From Thiobacillus sp. SCUT-2 (GTDB lineage Bacteria > Pseudomonadota > Gammaproteobacteria > Burkholderiales > Thiobacillaceae): a stretch of DNA of 64,000 bases. Shown piece by piece: positions 36,478-45,699 of this stretch (position 1 is its first letter; every line of letters starts with the position of its first letter). The notes below the pieces were generated by a model that was given only the letters and a program-made list of their open reading frames with translations, was not told where the DNA came from and ran no database searches. The stretch spans positions 1,612,001 to 1,676,000 of the forward strand of contig NZ_CP141769.1 of the NCBI RefSeq assembly GCF_035621355.1, written 5' to 3'. The translations under genes and the position numbers were made by a program.

Positions 36478-37421
36478 TTCGCCGGTTGTTCGCGCTGCTC
36501 CTCGTCTGCCTGCTGCCGGCCGCCCATGCGTCCGACGTCGTCACCGTGCCGATGAAGGCCGTGCGTGTCGGCGCGCACAGCTACTTCGTGCAGGGGCTGC
36601 CCGGTGCGGCATCCAGCGAGAACCAGGGCTTCATGTCCAACGCCGGCTTCGTCGTCACGCGCGACGGCGTCGTCGTCTTCGACGCACTCGCGTCGCCGCC
36701 GCTGGCAGAAAAAATGCTCGGCCTGATCCGCGCCGTCACCCGCCAGCCGATCCGGCGCGTGATCGTCAGCCATTACCACGCCGACCATTTCTACGGCCTG
36801 CAGGTGTTCAAGGCGCAGGGCGCCGAAATCTGGGCCCATCGCGCCGCCGAAGGGGCGACGCGGACCGAAGAGGCGGCGGCTCGACTGGCCCAGCGGAAGG
36901 AGGCCCTGTTCCCCTGGGTCGACGACCAGACCCGCCTGCTCGAGGCCGATCATTTCATCGACGGCGACACCGACTTCGAGATGGGCGGCCTGCACTTCGC
37001 GCTGCGCCATGTCGGGCCGGCCCATTCGCGCGAGGACCTGGCGATGCTGGTGCGCGAAGATGGCGTCCTCTACGCCGGCGACATCGTGTTCCGCGGCCGC
37101 GTGCCCTTCGTCGGCGACGCCGACAGCCGCGCGTGGATCGCCGCGCTCGACAAGCTGATCGCCTTCCGCCCGAAGGTGCTGGTCCCCGGCCACGGCGCCG
37201 CCTCGCGCACGCCGGCCGCCGATCTCGCCTTCACCCGCACCTACCTGAGCGACCTGCGCACCTGGATGGGCGAGGCCGCCCGCAACCTGGTTCCGTTCGA
37301 CGAGGCCTACGCGAAGACCGACTGGTCGAAATACCGCGGCCTTCCCGCGTTCGACGAAGCCAACCGGGTGAATGCCTACAACCAGTATCTGCGCCTGGAG
37401 GCGGAAGGAACCGGCGACTAG
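36474..37421 (+). CDS. Exported metallo-beta-lactamase-fold hydrolase
   Basis: The protein has 315 residues. A signal peptide (MIRRLFALLLVCLLPAAHAS) directs it to the periplasm. The zinc motif is H100-Y-H102-A-D104-H105, with GPAHSRED, an aspartate in YAGDIVF and PGHGA completing two zinc sites. Relatives include SoxH-like and quinoprotein-associated hydrolases; specific substrates are unknown. It is translationally coupled to the PAS/GGDEF/EAL gene through ATGA, an odd partnership that may simply reflect cotranscription. Confidence 0.85.
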   Translation: MIRRLFALLLVCLLPAAHASDVVTVPMKAVRVGAHSYFVQGLPGAASSENQGFMSNAGFVVTRDGVVVFDALASPPLAEKMLGLIRAVTRQPIRRVIVSHYHADHFYGLQVFKAQGAEIWAHRAAEGATRTEEAAARLAQRKEALFPWVDDQTRLLEADHFIDGDTDFEMGGLHFALRHVGPAHSREDLAMLVREDGVLYAGDIVFRGRVPFVGDADSRAWIAALDKLIAFRPKVLVPGHGAASRTPAADLAFTRTYLSDLRTWMGEAARNLVPFDEAYAKTDWSKYRGLPAFDEANRVNAYNQYLRLEAEGTGD

Positions 37422-37494
37422 ACTCCGCACCGGCCGCGCCGCATGCGTGCGGCGCCCCTGCCGACCGACTCCCGCAACGCCTCCAGACACCTTC

Positions 37495-39099
37495 ATGCTC
37501 TGCCCGCCCGAAGAACTCCTGCAGAAGAACCAGGCCCTGTCGACGACCTGGCAGCGCTACCAGGCGCTTCCGAGCTTCGAAAGCTTCGTCGAGCTCGCCG
37601 TGTCCATCAACAGCTTCACCGAATTCCTGATCGACAAGGGCGTCACCGCGCTGCACCATGCCAGCCACCAGCTGGAGCAGGTCACGCTGGCGCTGTTCAA
37701 CAAGGACGTCGGCCACCCGCTGCCGCAGGCCGCGCTCGACGACCTGAACGAGCGCCTGCGTGCGCTGACGCGCATGACCCACGCGCATGCCTCGGCCACC
37801 GCCGGGCTCGTCGAGCGCGAGCAGGATCTGCATCACGCCGCGTCCCAGGCGGTGCGGCTCGGGCAGATCTGGGTGATCACCGACGCGCCGGCCGCATGGA
37901 ACAGCCTGCAGACCCAGCTCGGGTATTTCGGCCTGGCGGCCGGGTTCATTCCATGGGAAACCGCGATACCGGACAGCGCGGACGTGTCGCCGCTGCTGCT
38001 GCTCGACATGGGCACGCTGCACGAGAGCGCATGGCGCCCGCGCATCCAGGCCTTGCGGCAGCGCTTCCAGATGGGGCAGCTGATCGGGCTCGGCGTGCGC
38101 TCCGATTTCGAGCAGCTGCACGAGGTGCTCGGCGGTGGCTGCGACAGCTGCCTGCTGGAAGGCACGCCGCCGCACGCGATCATCGAACGCATCATGGAGC
38201 TGAACGAGCGCCACGAGCAGGAGGCGTTTCGCGTGCTGATCGTGGAGGATTCCAAGACGGCGAGCCATCTGATCCGGCGCACGCTGGCGGAGAACCAGAT
38301 CGTCTCGGAGATCGTCAACGATCCGCGCCAGACGCTGACCGCGCTGAAGCAGTTCAACCCCGACCTGATCCTGATGGACATGTACATGCCGAACTGCACC
38401 GGCGTCGAGGTTGCGCGCATCATCCGCCAGCACAACGAATTCCTCAGCATGCCGATCGTCTACCTGTCGGGCGAAACCAACGTCGCGCTGCAGGTCGACG
38501 CCATGCGACTCGGCGGCGACCATTTCCTCACCAAGCCGTTCAACCCGGTGTTCCTGAACACGATCGTGCGGAGCAAGATCGAGCGCTACCGCGCGCTGCG
38601 CCGCAGCATGTACCACGACAGCCTGACCGGCCTGCTCAACCATTCGAGCGGCAAGAACACGCTCGACATGATGCTTTCGGGCATCGCGCACGAGGGCGGC
38701 TTCCTGTCGGTGGTCATGATGGACATCGACCACTTCAAGCAGGTCAACGACAGCTACGGCCACCCCGTCGGCGACCAGGTCATCCGCAGCCTCTCCTGGC
38801 TCCTGAAGCAGCGCCTGCGCCGGCACGACATCCTGTGCCGCTACGGCGGCGAGGAATTCCTCGTCGGCCTGCCCCACACCGACGCCGAGGAGGCGTTCGC
38901 CATCATGGACCGGGTGCGCCAGGATTTCGCGAAGATCCGCCATCCCTATCGCGACACGCACTTCCACGCGACGAGCAGCGCGGGCATCGCCACCTATCCC
39001 CTCCACCAGACCGGCGACGCGCTGATCAAGGCTGCCGACGCGGCGCTCTACCGCGCCAAGCACGGCGGGCGCAACCGCATCCAGGTCGACGCCGACTAG
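37495..39099 (+). CDS. PleD-like response regulator diguanylate cyclase
   Basis: The protein has 534 residues. An N-terminal helical segment (about 1-130) and a degenerate receiver-like region (125-240) precede a true receiver (about 245-365: VLIVEDSKTASHLIRR, phosphoacceptor in DLILMDMYMPNCTG, YLSGE, LTKPF). The C-terminal GGDEF domain (370-530) has RYGGEEFLVGLPHTD and an RRHD I-site. Such enzymes dimerise on phosphorylation and make c-di-GMP. Its kinase is not in the window. It stands 73 bp after the beta-lactamase-fold gene and may be in the same transcript. Confidence 0.9.
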   Translation: MLCPPEELLQKNQALSTTWQRYQALPSFESFVELAVSINSFTEFLIDKGVTALHHASHQLEQVTLALFNKDVGHPLPQAALDDLNERLRALTRMTHAHASATAGLVEREQDLHHAASQAVRLGQIWVITDAPAAWNSLQTQLGYFGLAAGFIPWETAIPDSADVSPLLLLDMGTLHESAWRPRIQALRQRFQMGQLIGLGVRSDFEQLHEVLGGGCDSCLLEGTPPHAIIERIMELNERHEQEAFRVLIVEDSKTASHLIRRTLAENQIVSEIVNDPRQTLTALKQFNPDLILMDMYMPNCTGVEVARIIRQHNEFLSMPIVYLSGETNVALQVDAMRLGGDHFLTKPFNPVFLNTIVRSKIERYRALRRSMYHDSLTGLLNHSSGKNTLDMMLSGIAHEGGFLSVVMMDIDHFKQVNDSYGHPVGDQVIRSLSWLLKQRLRRHDILCRYGGEEFLVGLPHTDAEEAFAIMDRVRQDFAKIRHPYRDTHFHATSSAGIATYPLHQTGDALIKAADAALYRAKHGGRNRIQVDAD

Positions 39100-39120
39100 C
39101 GGCGTCCCCCTTGCGCGGCC

Positions 39121-39870
39121 TCAGCCGAAGATCAGCTTGAGGCCGATCAGGATCGTCACGGTCTCGAATGCGCGCTTGATCCAGAGATTGCCCTTGCGGA
39201 GGGCGAGGTGGCTGCCCAGGTAGCCGCCGAGGATCGAGCCCGCGAGGAGTGCGGGCATCCAGCCCCACGCCACGGTCCCGAGCACCCCGAGCACCAGCGC
39301 CCCGGTTCCGTTCCATACCAGGCCGCACAGGATCAGGGTGTAGGCGACGGCCCGGGTGTAGTCGAGGCCGAACCAGCGGATCAGCCAGACCGTGAGGAAG
39401 AGGCCCGTTCCGCTGGTGATCGAGCCGTTCAGGAAGCCGACCGCGAACAGCCCCGCCATGCCGCCCCACAGGCCGGCGCCGTGCCAGTTGCGCGGCGCGT
39501 GCTCCATGCCGAGCCGGGGCTTGAGCACCGAATAGAGCCCGAGGCCCAGCGTCAGCGCGCCCAGCGCCAGCGTGGCGGCGCGTTCGGGAATCTGCAGGAT
39601 CGTCGCCGCGCCGAGCACGACGCCGGGCAGGCCTGCCCCCAGGATGATCAGCGACATGCGGCGCTCGAGATGCGACGCCTTCAGATGCCGGAGCGTCGCA
39701 CCCAGGCCCAGCGCCACGCTCGCCACCTTGTGCGTGGCGAGCGCGATGCCGAACGGCAGCCCCAGGAAAATCAGCATCGGGAACTGGATCAGGCCGGCGC
39801 CGCCGCCCGAGAGCGCCGAGAAGAAGTTGGCCGCCAGCGAGGCGGCGAACAGGACCAGCTGGTCGAACAC
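39121..39870 (-). CDS. TSUP (TauE/SafE) family permease
   Basis: The protein has 249 residues with seven or eight membrane helices. FFSALSGGGAGLIQFPML is the family glycine motif and the second repeat is GFLNGSITSGTGLFLTVWLI. The family exports or imports sulfite, sulfoacetate or other small anions. The start is inferred as GTG 39870, 8 bp after the DUF190 gene, with AGCAGG upstream. Part of a three-gene unit with DUF190 and crcB, where anion movement is the common theme. Substrate not known. Confidence 0.82.
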   Translation of the reverse strand: MFDQLVLFAASLAANFFSALSGGGAGLIQFPMLIFLGLPFGIALATHKVASVALGLGATLRHLKASHLERRMSLIILGAGLPGVVLGAATILQIPERAATLALGALTLGLGLYSVLKPRLGMEHAPRNWHGAGLWGGMAGLFAVGFLNGSITSGTGLFLTVWLIRWFGLDYTRAVAYTLILCGLVWNGTGALVLGVLGTVAWGWMPALLAGSILGGYLGSHLALRKGNLWIKRAFETVTILIGLKLIFG

Positions 39871-39878
39871 GCCTGCTG

Positions 39879-40190
39879 TCAGCGCGTGACGCCGAGTTCG
39901 GCCGGCATTTTCGCGTAGACGAGCTTGAGGCCGGCCTCGCCCAGCGTCTTCAGCAGGCGGTCCGCCATCGCCTCCTCGACGAAGAACTCGACCGCAACCG
40001 GAAGTTCGCCCGCCAGTTCGAAGAAGCCGGCGTCGTGGCGGCCGTGGCGGCCAAATCCCGCCAGTGCCGCATAGGCCGACCCGCCCGCGATGCCGAGCCC
40101 CTGCGCCGCGTCGAGCAGCCATTCATAGGTGAGCCTGCCGTGATGCCGGCTGGCCTCCGAAACGAACACCCGCAGGCAGACGACGTTCAT
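39879..40190 (-). CDS. DUF190 family protein
   Basis: The protein has 103 residues. [23 protein letters not shown] and a [15 protein letters not shown] motif fit the small PII-like DUF190 proteins that accompany CrcB fluoride channels. The PII-like fold suggests ligand-dependent regulation. Its ATG overlaps the crcB stop (ATGA), so both are made in concert. Confidence 0.85.
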   Translation of the reverse strand: MNVVCLRVFVSEASRHHGRLTYEWLLDAAQGLGIAGGSAYAALAGFGRHGRHDAGFFELAGELPVAVEFFVEEAMADRLLKTLGEAGLKLVYAKMPAELGVTR

Positions 40191-40561
40191 TTGAAGAACC
40201 TCATGGTGTAGAAGCCCAGGCCCGTCGCCAGGAAGGAGCCGGCCATGTGGGTCAGAGCGATCAGGCCGCCGGTCAGCCAGAGGCCGCGCATCAGCGTGGT
40301 GACGACCTCGGCCGAAAAAGTGGAGAACGTGGTCAGCCCGCCGAGCAGGCCGGTGATCAGGAACAGCCGCGCTTCCGGCGGCAGGCCGGGATGCTCGCCG
40401 AACCACGCGATCGACACGCCGATCACGTAGCCACCGATCAGGTTGGCAGCCAGGGTGCCGAGCGGCATCGCCGGAAAGGCCGGGTTCAGCCACAGCCCCA
40501 GGCCCCAGCGCAGCCACGCGCCGATGGCCGCCCCCAGGCCAATGGCGAGGAAGGCGATCAT
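40187..40561 (-). CDS. crcB: Fluoride-specific ion channel CrcB (Fluc)
   Basis: The protein has 124 residues with four membrane helices, the subunit size of dimeric Fluc channels that expel fluoride. The pore motif [13 protein letters not shown] (about 72-84) and the polar helix [14 protein letters not shown] (with the conserved Asn) are intact. TAGAAT on the minus strand, about 20-40 bp upstream, may be the -10 box. No crcB-motif riboswitch is visible in the 63-bp leader. Confidence 0.93.
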   Translation of the reverse strand: MIAFLAIGLGAAIGAWLRWGLGLWLNPAFPAMPLGTLAANLIGGYVIGVSIAWFGEHPGLPPEARLFLITGLLGGLTTFSTFSAEVVTTLMRGLWLTGGLIALTHMAGSFLATGLGFYTMRFFK

Positions 40562-40624
40562 GCAAGGCAGTGGGCGACGGTCAACATGCGCGCATTCTAG
40601 CCGACCGCGCCGCCGCCCGGGCGC

Positions 40625-41083
40625 TTACATCGCGTCCCGGATGATCCCGGTCAGCAGGGTCTCCACGTCGCCGAGCACCTTGTCCAGCGCCGGGTTGCCG
40701 GTCGGCGCGGGCTTGCGATACGAGATGTAGACGTTCTTGTCGTTCGGCAGCGTGTAGACGGAAATGATGTAGGGGCACATCACCATCGCGCGCGCATCGG
40801 CTTCCATCATCTCGCGCGAAAGCTTCGCGCTGCAGAATTCGAACTGCTCGCCATTGACGTAGACCTGCCGGGTCATGCCGAGGTCCTTGCCGGTGCGCTC
40901 GAGCATTTCGGCGATCTTGTTGGTGTGGTTGATCTTCAGGCCCTGGCCTTCGATGGATGCGGCGACCTGGTCGCGCACGTCCTGGAATTCGCCCTGCGCC
41001 TTGAATATCACGGCGAAGTCGTCCGCCGCGACGGCGGACAAGGGCAGGCACAGCAGGGCACACATCGCGAAAAAACGTCTCAT
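40625..41083 (-). CDS. Periplasmic DUF302 family protein
   Basis: The protein has 152 residues. A signal peptide (MRRFFAMCALLCLPLSAVAA) precedes DDFAVIFKAQGEFQDVRDQV and the late motif MCPYIISVYTLPNDKNVYISYRKP, as in DUF302 proteins. Members are widespread and of unknown activity, sometimes linked to sulfur-oxidising bacteria. It is a single gene between crcB and the ModE-type regulator, which is divergent. Confidence 0.78.
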   Translation of the reverse strand: MRRFFAMCALLCLPLSAVAADDFAVIFKAQGEFQDVRDQVAASIEGQGLKINHTNKIAEMLERTGKDLGMTRQVYVNGEQFEFCSAKLSREMMEADARAMVMCPYIISVYTLPNDKNVYISYRKPAPTGNPALDKVLGDVETLLTGIIRDAM

Positions 41084-41162
41084 GGCGCGCTCCCAAAACC
41101 GAATGCATCAATTGTCGGCCTCGCGCGCCCGATCCGCAATGGTCGTTTGCTACACTCGCCGG

Positions 41163-41515
41163 ATGAACGCGCAACTCAAGGCAGACGGCCGTTTCTGGCT
41201 CACCCTCGACGGCAGGAATTTCCTCGGACGCGGTCGCGTCGAGCTGTTGCAGCACATCCGCGAAACCGGCTCGATCTCGAAGGCGGCGAAGGCGATGAAG
41301 ATGAGCTACAAGGCGGCCTGGGATGCCGTCGACGCAATGAACGTCGCGTGGGGCGTGCCGCTCGTCGCGAGCGGCCCGGCCGGCAGCCGGCTGACGCCCG
41401 ATGCCGAAGCGCTCGTCGCGGCGTTCCGGAAGGCCGAGGCCCGGCACGCCGCGTTCCTGGAGAAGCTTGCGCGGGAGCTGCCCGGCCGCACCGGCCGAGA
41501 CGCGCCGGCAACGCG

Positions 41516-41519
<4 letters not shown>
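41163..41519 (+). CDS. ModE N-terminal-type molybdate/winged-helix regulator
   Basis: The protein has 118 residues. The winged helix-turn-helix FLGRGRVELLQHIRETGSIS, then AAKAMKMSYKAAWDAVDAMN and RLTPDAEAL is the ModE/LysR-like DNA-binding domain. The C-terminal TOBE molybdate-binding domains of E. coli ModE are absent, so it either senses nothing directly or pairs with another protein. Its likely targets are molybdenum genes; a ModE-like box lies between mobB and moaA at 51.8 kb. The last four bases overlap the convergent sigma54 activator gene. Confidence 0.82.
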
Positions 41520-42876
<1,357 letters not shown>

Positions 42877-42880
<4 letters not shown>

Positions 42881-44388
42881 TGCGCTCCCTTTTCTCCGGC
42901 GGCTGCGTGCGGGCCGCCCGTTTCCTCGTGCGGCAGCCGGATGCAGAACGTGGCTCCCTCCCCGGGCGCGCTGCGGACGGCGATGCAGCCACCATGCTCG
43001 TCGATGATCTCGTACACCACGAACAGCCCCAGCCCCATGCCGTGTCCGACTTCCTTGGTGGTGAAGAAGGGGTCGAATATGCGCGACAGGATGTCCGGCG
43101 CGATGCCCGGTCCGTTGTCGGCGACGGTGATCTCGACCGCCTCGCCCTCCATGTCGCAGCCCACGCCCAGCGCCGTCCCCGGCGGCGGACCGCTGACCCG
43201 CCGGACCTCCGCGGAAATGAGGATCTGGCCGTCCGGCCCGAGCCCCTCCAGGGCGTTGCGGATGAGGTTGACGAACACCTGCTGCAGGCGCTGGGCGTCG
43301 GCCTGCACGCTCAGGTCATCGGGAATGGTGAGGCGCACGACCGACTTCGCCGATACCTCGCCGCGCACGAAGCCGACGGTCTGCGCGACCAGCGGCTTGA
43401 GCAGGACCGGCGCCTTGCGGAACGCCCGTTCACGCGAGAAGTCCAGCAGCGAGCGGACGATGTTCCGCGCGCGTTCGGTCTGCTGGTCGATCTGGGCCAG
43501 GTACATCTTCTGCGTGGCGACGTCGCTCTCACCGACTTCCTCCTGCAGGATCTGGCAGGACGTCGAGATGTTGGAGAGCGGGTTGTTCAGCTCGTGGGCC
43601 ACGCCGGACAGCATGGTGCCGAGCGACGCCAGGCGCTCCGAGCGCATGAGCGACTTCTGCCGCATGTCGAGCTCCTTCAGCATGTGGTTGAAGGCGGCGA
43701 TGATCGACAGGATCTCGCGGTCGTTCGACGGCGCCGACAGCGTCTCGCGGCGACTGGCGCTGATCGCCGCCACGCTCGCCTCCATTTCCTTCAGCGGCTG
43801 GACCACCCGCAGCGACAGGGCCCGGCCGATGACGACGATGAGGACGGCCATGGCCACGATGACGCCGAGCAGCAGGGTGCGGAACGAAGCCAGCGTCGTC
43901 TGGATCTGGCGCCGCTCCGACCGCGCCACGTCTTCCGCGATCGCGACCACCTCCTGTCCCAGGCCGCGCACCCGCGGCTCGAGCACGGCGGCCGGCTGCG
44001 CGGCGACGGCATACGCGGACATCTGGCCCTGATAGGCGTCGAGCAGCGCGCCGAGCTGGTCCAGGCGCGCGGGCGGAACGATCGCCGTGAAGTCGGCCCG
44101 GTTGGCCGTCAACAATGCCTGGGCGAGCTTGAGGTATGCGCCGTTTTCCTCCAGGTCCGCGGCCTGGTGGTGGAGGAAATAGTTGCGCTCGAAGCGGCGG
44201 ATCTCCAGCGCCGTATTGAACAGGTCGGTGGCGCGCTGCCCCAGCACGACCCGCGCCTCGAGCGTGCGCAGTTCCCCGACAAAAAACAGCGAGGCGACGA
44301 GAATGATCGCCGCCACCGCGTAGTAGCCAAGGGTGATCTTTCCGCGCAGGGAATGGCGCAGCAGCGCGCCCCGAAGCGAAGGCATCAT
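42877..44388 (-). CDS. Membrane sensor histidine kinase (NtrB/DctB-like)
   Basis: The protein has 503 residues. TM1 is about 20-40 and TM2 about 170-190, enclosing a periplasmic four-helix-type sensor of about 130 residues; then HAMP, HisKA with the phosphorylated histidine in SGVAHELNNPLSNIS, and HATPase_c (N-box NLIRNALEGLG, DNGPGIAP, TTKEVGHGMGLGL). The start ATG 44388 has GGGAGGGAG upstream. Partner of the sigma54 activator. The signal is unknown; the four-helix sensor is like chemoreceptor-type or redox sensors. Confidence 0.92.
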
Positions 44389-44428
44389 GGAACTCCCTCC
44401 CCACCGTGTCGCAGACGGCTCAAGTATA

Positions 44429-44443
44429 GTTGCAAGATGCAAC
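44429..44443. promoter_or_regulatory. Dyad operator A, GTTGC-N5-GCAAC
   Basis: GTTGC-AAGAT-GCAAC, with arms extending to a 6-bp perfect inverted repeat (GTTGCA-AGA-TGCAAC). It lies 41 bp upstream of the kinase start. Its arms and spacing are identical to operator B. The location suits autoregulation by the response regulator. Confidence 0.6.
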
Positions 44444-44532
44444 GATATCCATGCATGTGTAACACTCATGAAACATACGGACATTTATTCTTCTATTACA
44501 AACAGTTAACCAATAATACGAACACCACACCT

Positions 44533-44547
44533 GTTGCACCACGCAAC
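44533..44547. promoter_or_regulatory. Dyad operator B, GTTGC-N5-GCAAC
   Basis: GTTGC-ACCAC-GCAAC, extended by T/A at the ends. The centre is 104 bp (about ten helical turns) from operator A and about 100 bp upstream of the predicted sigma54 start, the normal enhancer distance for NtrC-type activators. Confidence 0.65.
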
Positions 44548-44612
44548 ATTACAATGTGAGGCTCGCCAGAAAGAATCAAACATTATCTTTACATAACAGT
44601 ACGTTATGTATC

Positions 44613-44628
44613 TGGCACGCATTATGCG
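44613..44628 (+). promoter_or_regulatory. Sigma54 (-24/-12) promoter
   Basis: TGGCAC-GCATT-ATGCG matches the RpoN consensus TGGCAC-N5-TTGCW with the essential GG and GC dinucleotides at exact spacing. Transcription would start near 44639, 27 bp before the 61-residue protein's ATG. Confidence 0.75.
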
Positions 44629-44665
44629 TATCAAGGGGCAATCCCACCCAAGAGATGAGCCCACC

Positions 44666-44851
44666 ATGAACGTCATTCGCAAAATCCTCAACGGCCTGTC
44701 CTTCGCCAACGTCAACAACCTCGGTGAATTCCGCGCCGTGATGCGCCGGATCGAGCAGCCGCAGGGCGCGATGCAGGATGCGACCCGCAAGGCGTCCACC
44801 GACGCAATGGCCGCCGCAACGGAGTTCCACCACGCGCAGGGCGCGCTGTAA
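44666..44851 (+). CDS. 61-residue protein under sigma54 control
   Basis: This small soluble protein reads MNVIRKILNGLSFANVNN at its start, then EFRAVMRRIEQPQG and an Ala-rich helical end. Two amphipathic helices are likely, with no membrane helix or signal. I do not recognise it. It is placed directly behind the sigma54 promoter, 45 bp upstream of the DUF599 gene, so it is probably the first gene of that operon. AGAGATGAG is the possible ribosome site. Confidence 0.65.
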   Translation: MNVIRKILNGLSFANVNNLGEFRAVMRRIEQPQGAMQDATRKASTDAMAAATEFHHAQGAL

Positions 44852-44896
44852 GTGCGCCTTGCAGGCGCTGTGCTGGATTGCTGAGAGACCGAGAGG

Positions 44897-45643
44897 ATGG
44901 AATTGCTTACCGAGTTTGAAACCGATGTCGTCGCGTTCATCATCAGCGCTGCCTGCGTCGCGCTGTATTACGTGTTCCTCAACATGAAGGTCCGGGACAA
45001 CCCGACCTACAGCATCCACGGCGTGAACGCCCTGGCACGCAGGCTGTGGGTCGAGCACATCATGCGCAGCAATTCCGCCAAGGACATCATGGCCGTGCAG
45101 ACGCTGCGCAACTTCATCATGGCCCCCTCCCTCATGGCCTCCACGGCGGGGCTGCTGATCATCGGCACGCTGACCCTGTCCGGCCAGGCGGAAAACATCT
45201 CGCACAGCTGGCATGTGCTCAGCATCGGCGGATCGCATGCGACCCAGCTGTGGATCCTGAAGGTCATGCTGCTGCTGGTCGATTTCATCGTCGCCTTCTT
45301 CGCCTTCGCCATGTCCGTGCGCCTTGCCAATCACGTGCTCTTCATGGTGAACGTCCCTGAGCACGGCACCCATCACGCGCTTTCCCCCCGTGCGGTCGCC
45401 CACCGCCTGAACCGGGCCGGCAACATGTTCGCGATCGGCATGCGGGCCTTCTTCTTCGCCATCCCGCTGGTGTTCTGGCTGTTCGGCCCCTACTTCCTGC
45501 TGATTTCGTCGATCGGACTGGTGCTTGCCCTGCACCGGCTCGACCGCAGCGAATGCGAAGAAGTCCGCATGTCGGGCGGAGAACCGGCTGCGGCAGCCCA
45601 GGGCGCGCCCGTGCTCTCGATGCACGCCAAGCACGCCAAGTAA
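44897..45643 (+). CDS. DUF599 family membrane protein
   Basis: The protein has 248 residues with about four membrane helices (VVAFIISAACVALYYVFL; MAPSLMASTAGLLIIGTLTL; KVMLLLVDFIVAFFAFAMSV; FFFAIPLVFWLFGPYFLLIS). The YSIHGVNALARRLWVEHIM and TLRNFIMAPSLMAS motifs identify DUF599. The cytoplasmic C-terminus ends in a His/Lys-rich AKHAK. Function in bacteria is unknown. It follows the small protein and is the main product of the sigma54 operon. AGAGAGGATG provides the ribosome site. Confidence 0.82.
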   Translation: MELLTEFETDVVAFIISAACVALYYVFLNMKVRDNPTYSIHGVNALARRLWVEHIMRSNSAKDIMAVQTLRNFIMAPSLMASTAGLLIIGTLTLSGQAENISHSWHVLSIGGSHATQLWILKVMLLLVDFIVAFFAFAMSVRLANHVLFMVNVPEHGTHHALSPRAVAHRLNRAGNMFAIGMRAFFFAIPLVFWLFGPYFLLISSIGLVLALHRLDRSECEEVRMSGGEPAAAAQGAPVLSMHAKHAK

Positions 45644-45699
45644 TCCGATTTGCGTCGCGCGGGGCATGCGTTCGGCAGCCCCGCTCGACGCCGCCCCGA

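Noticed and set aside
40562-40624. Fluoride riboswitch before crcB
   Set aside because: The 63-bp leader lacks the conserved pseudoknot sequences of the crcB motif and is too short.
45659-45684. Terminator between the DUF599 gene and rlhA
   Set aside because: GCGGGGC and GCCCCGC can pair but the loop is 12 bases and there is no T-tract on either side, so the evidence is too weak.
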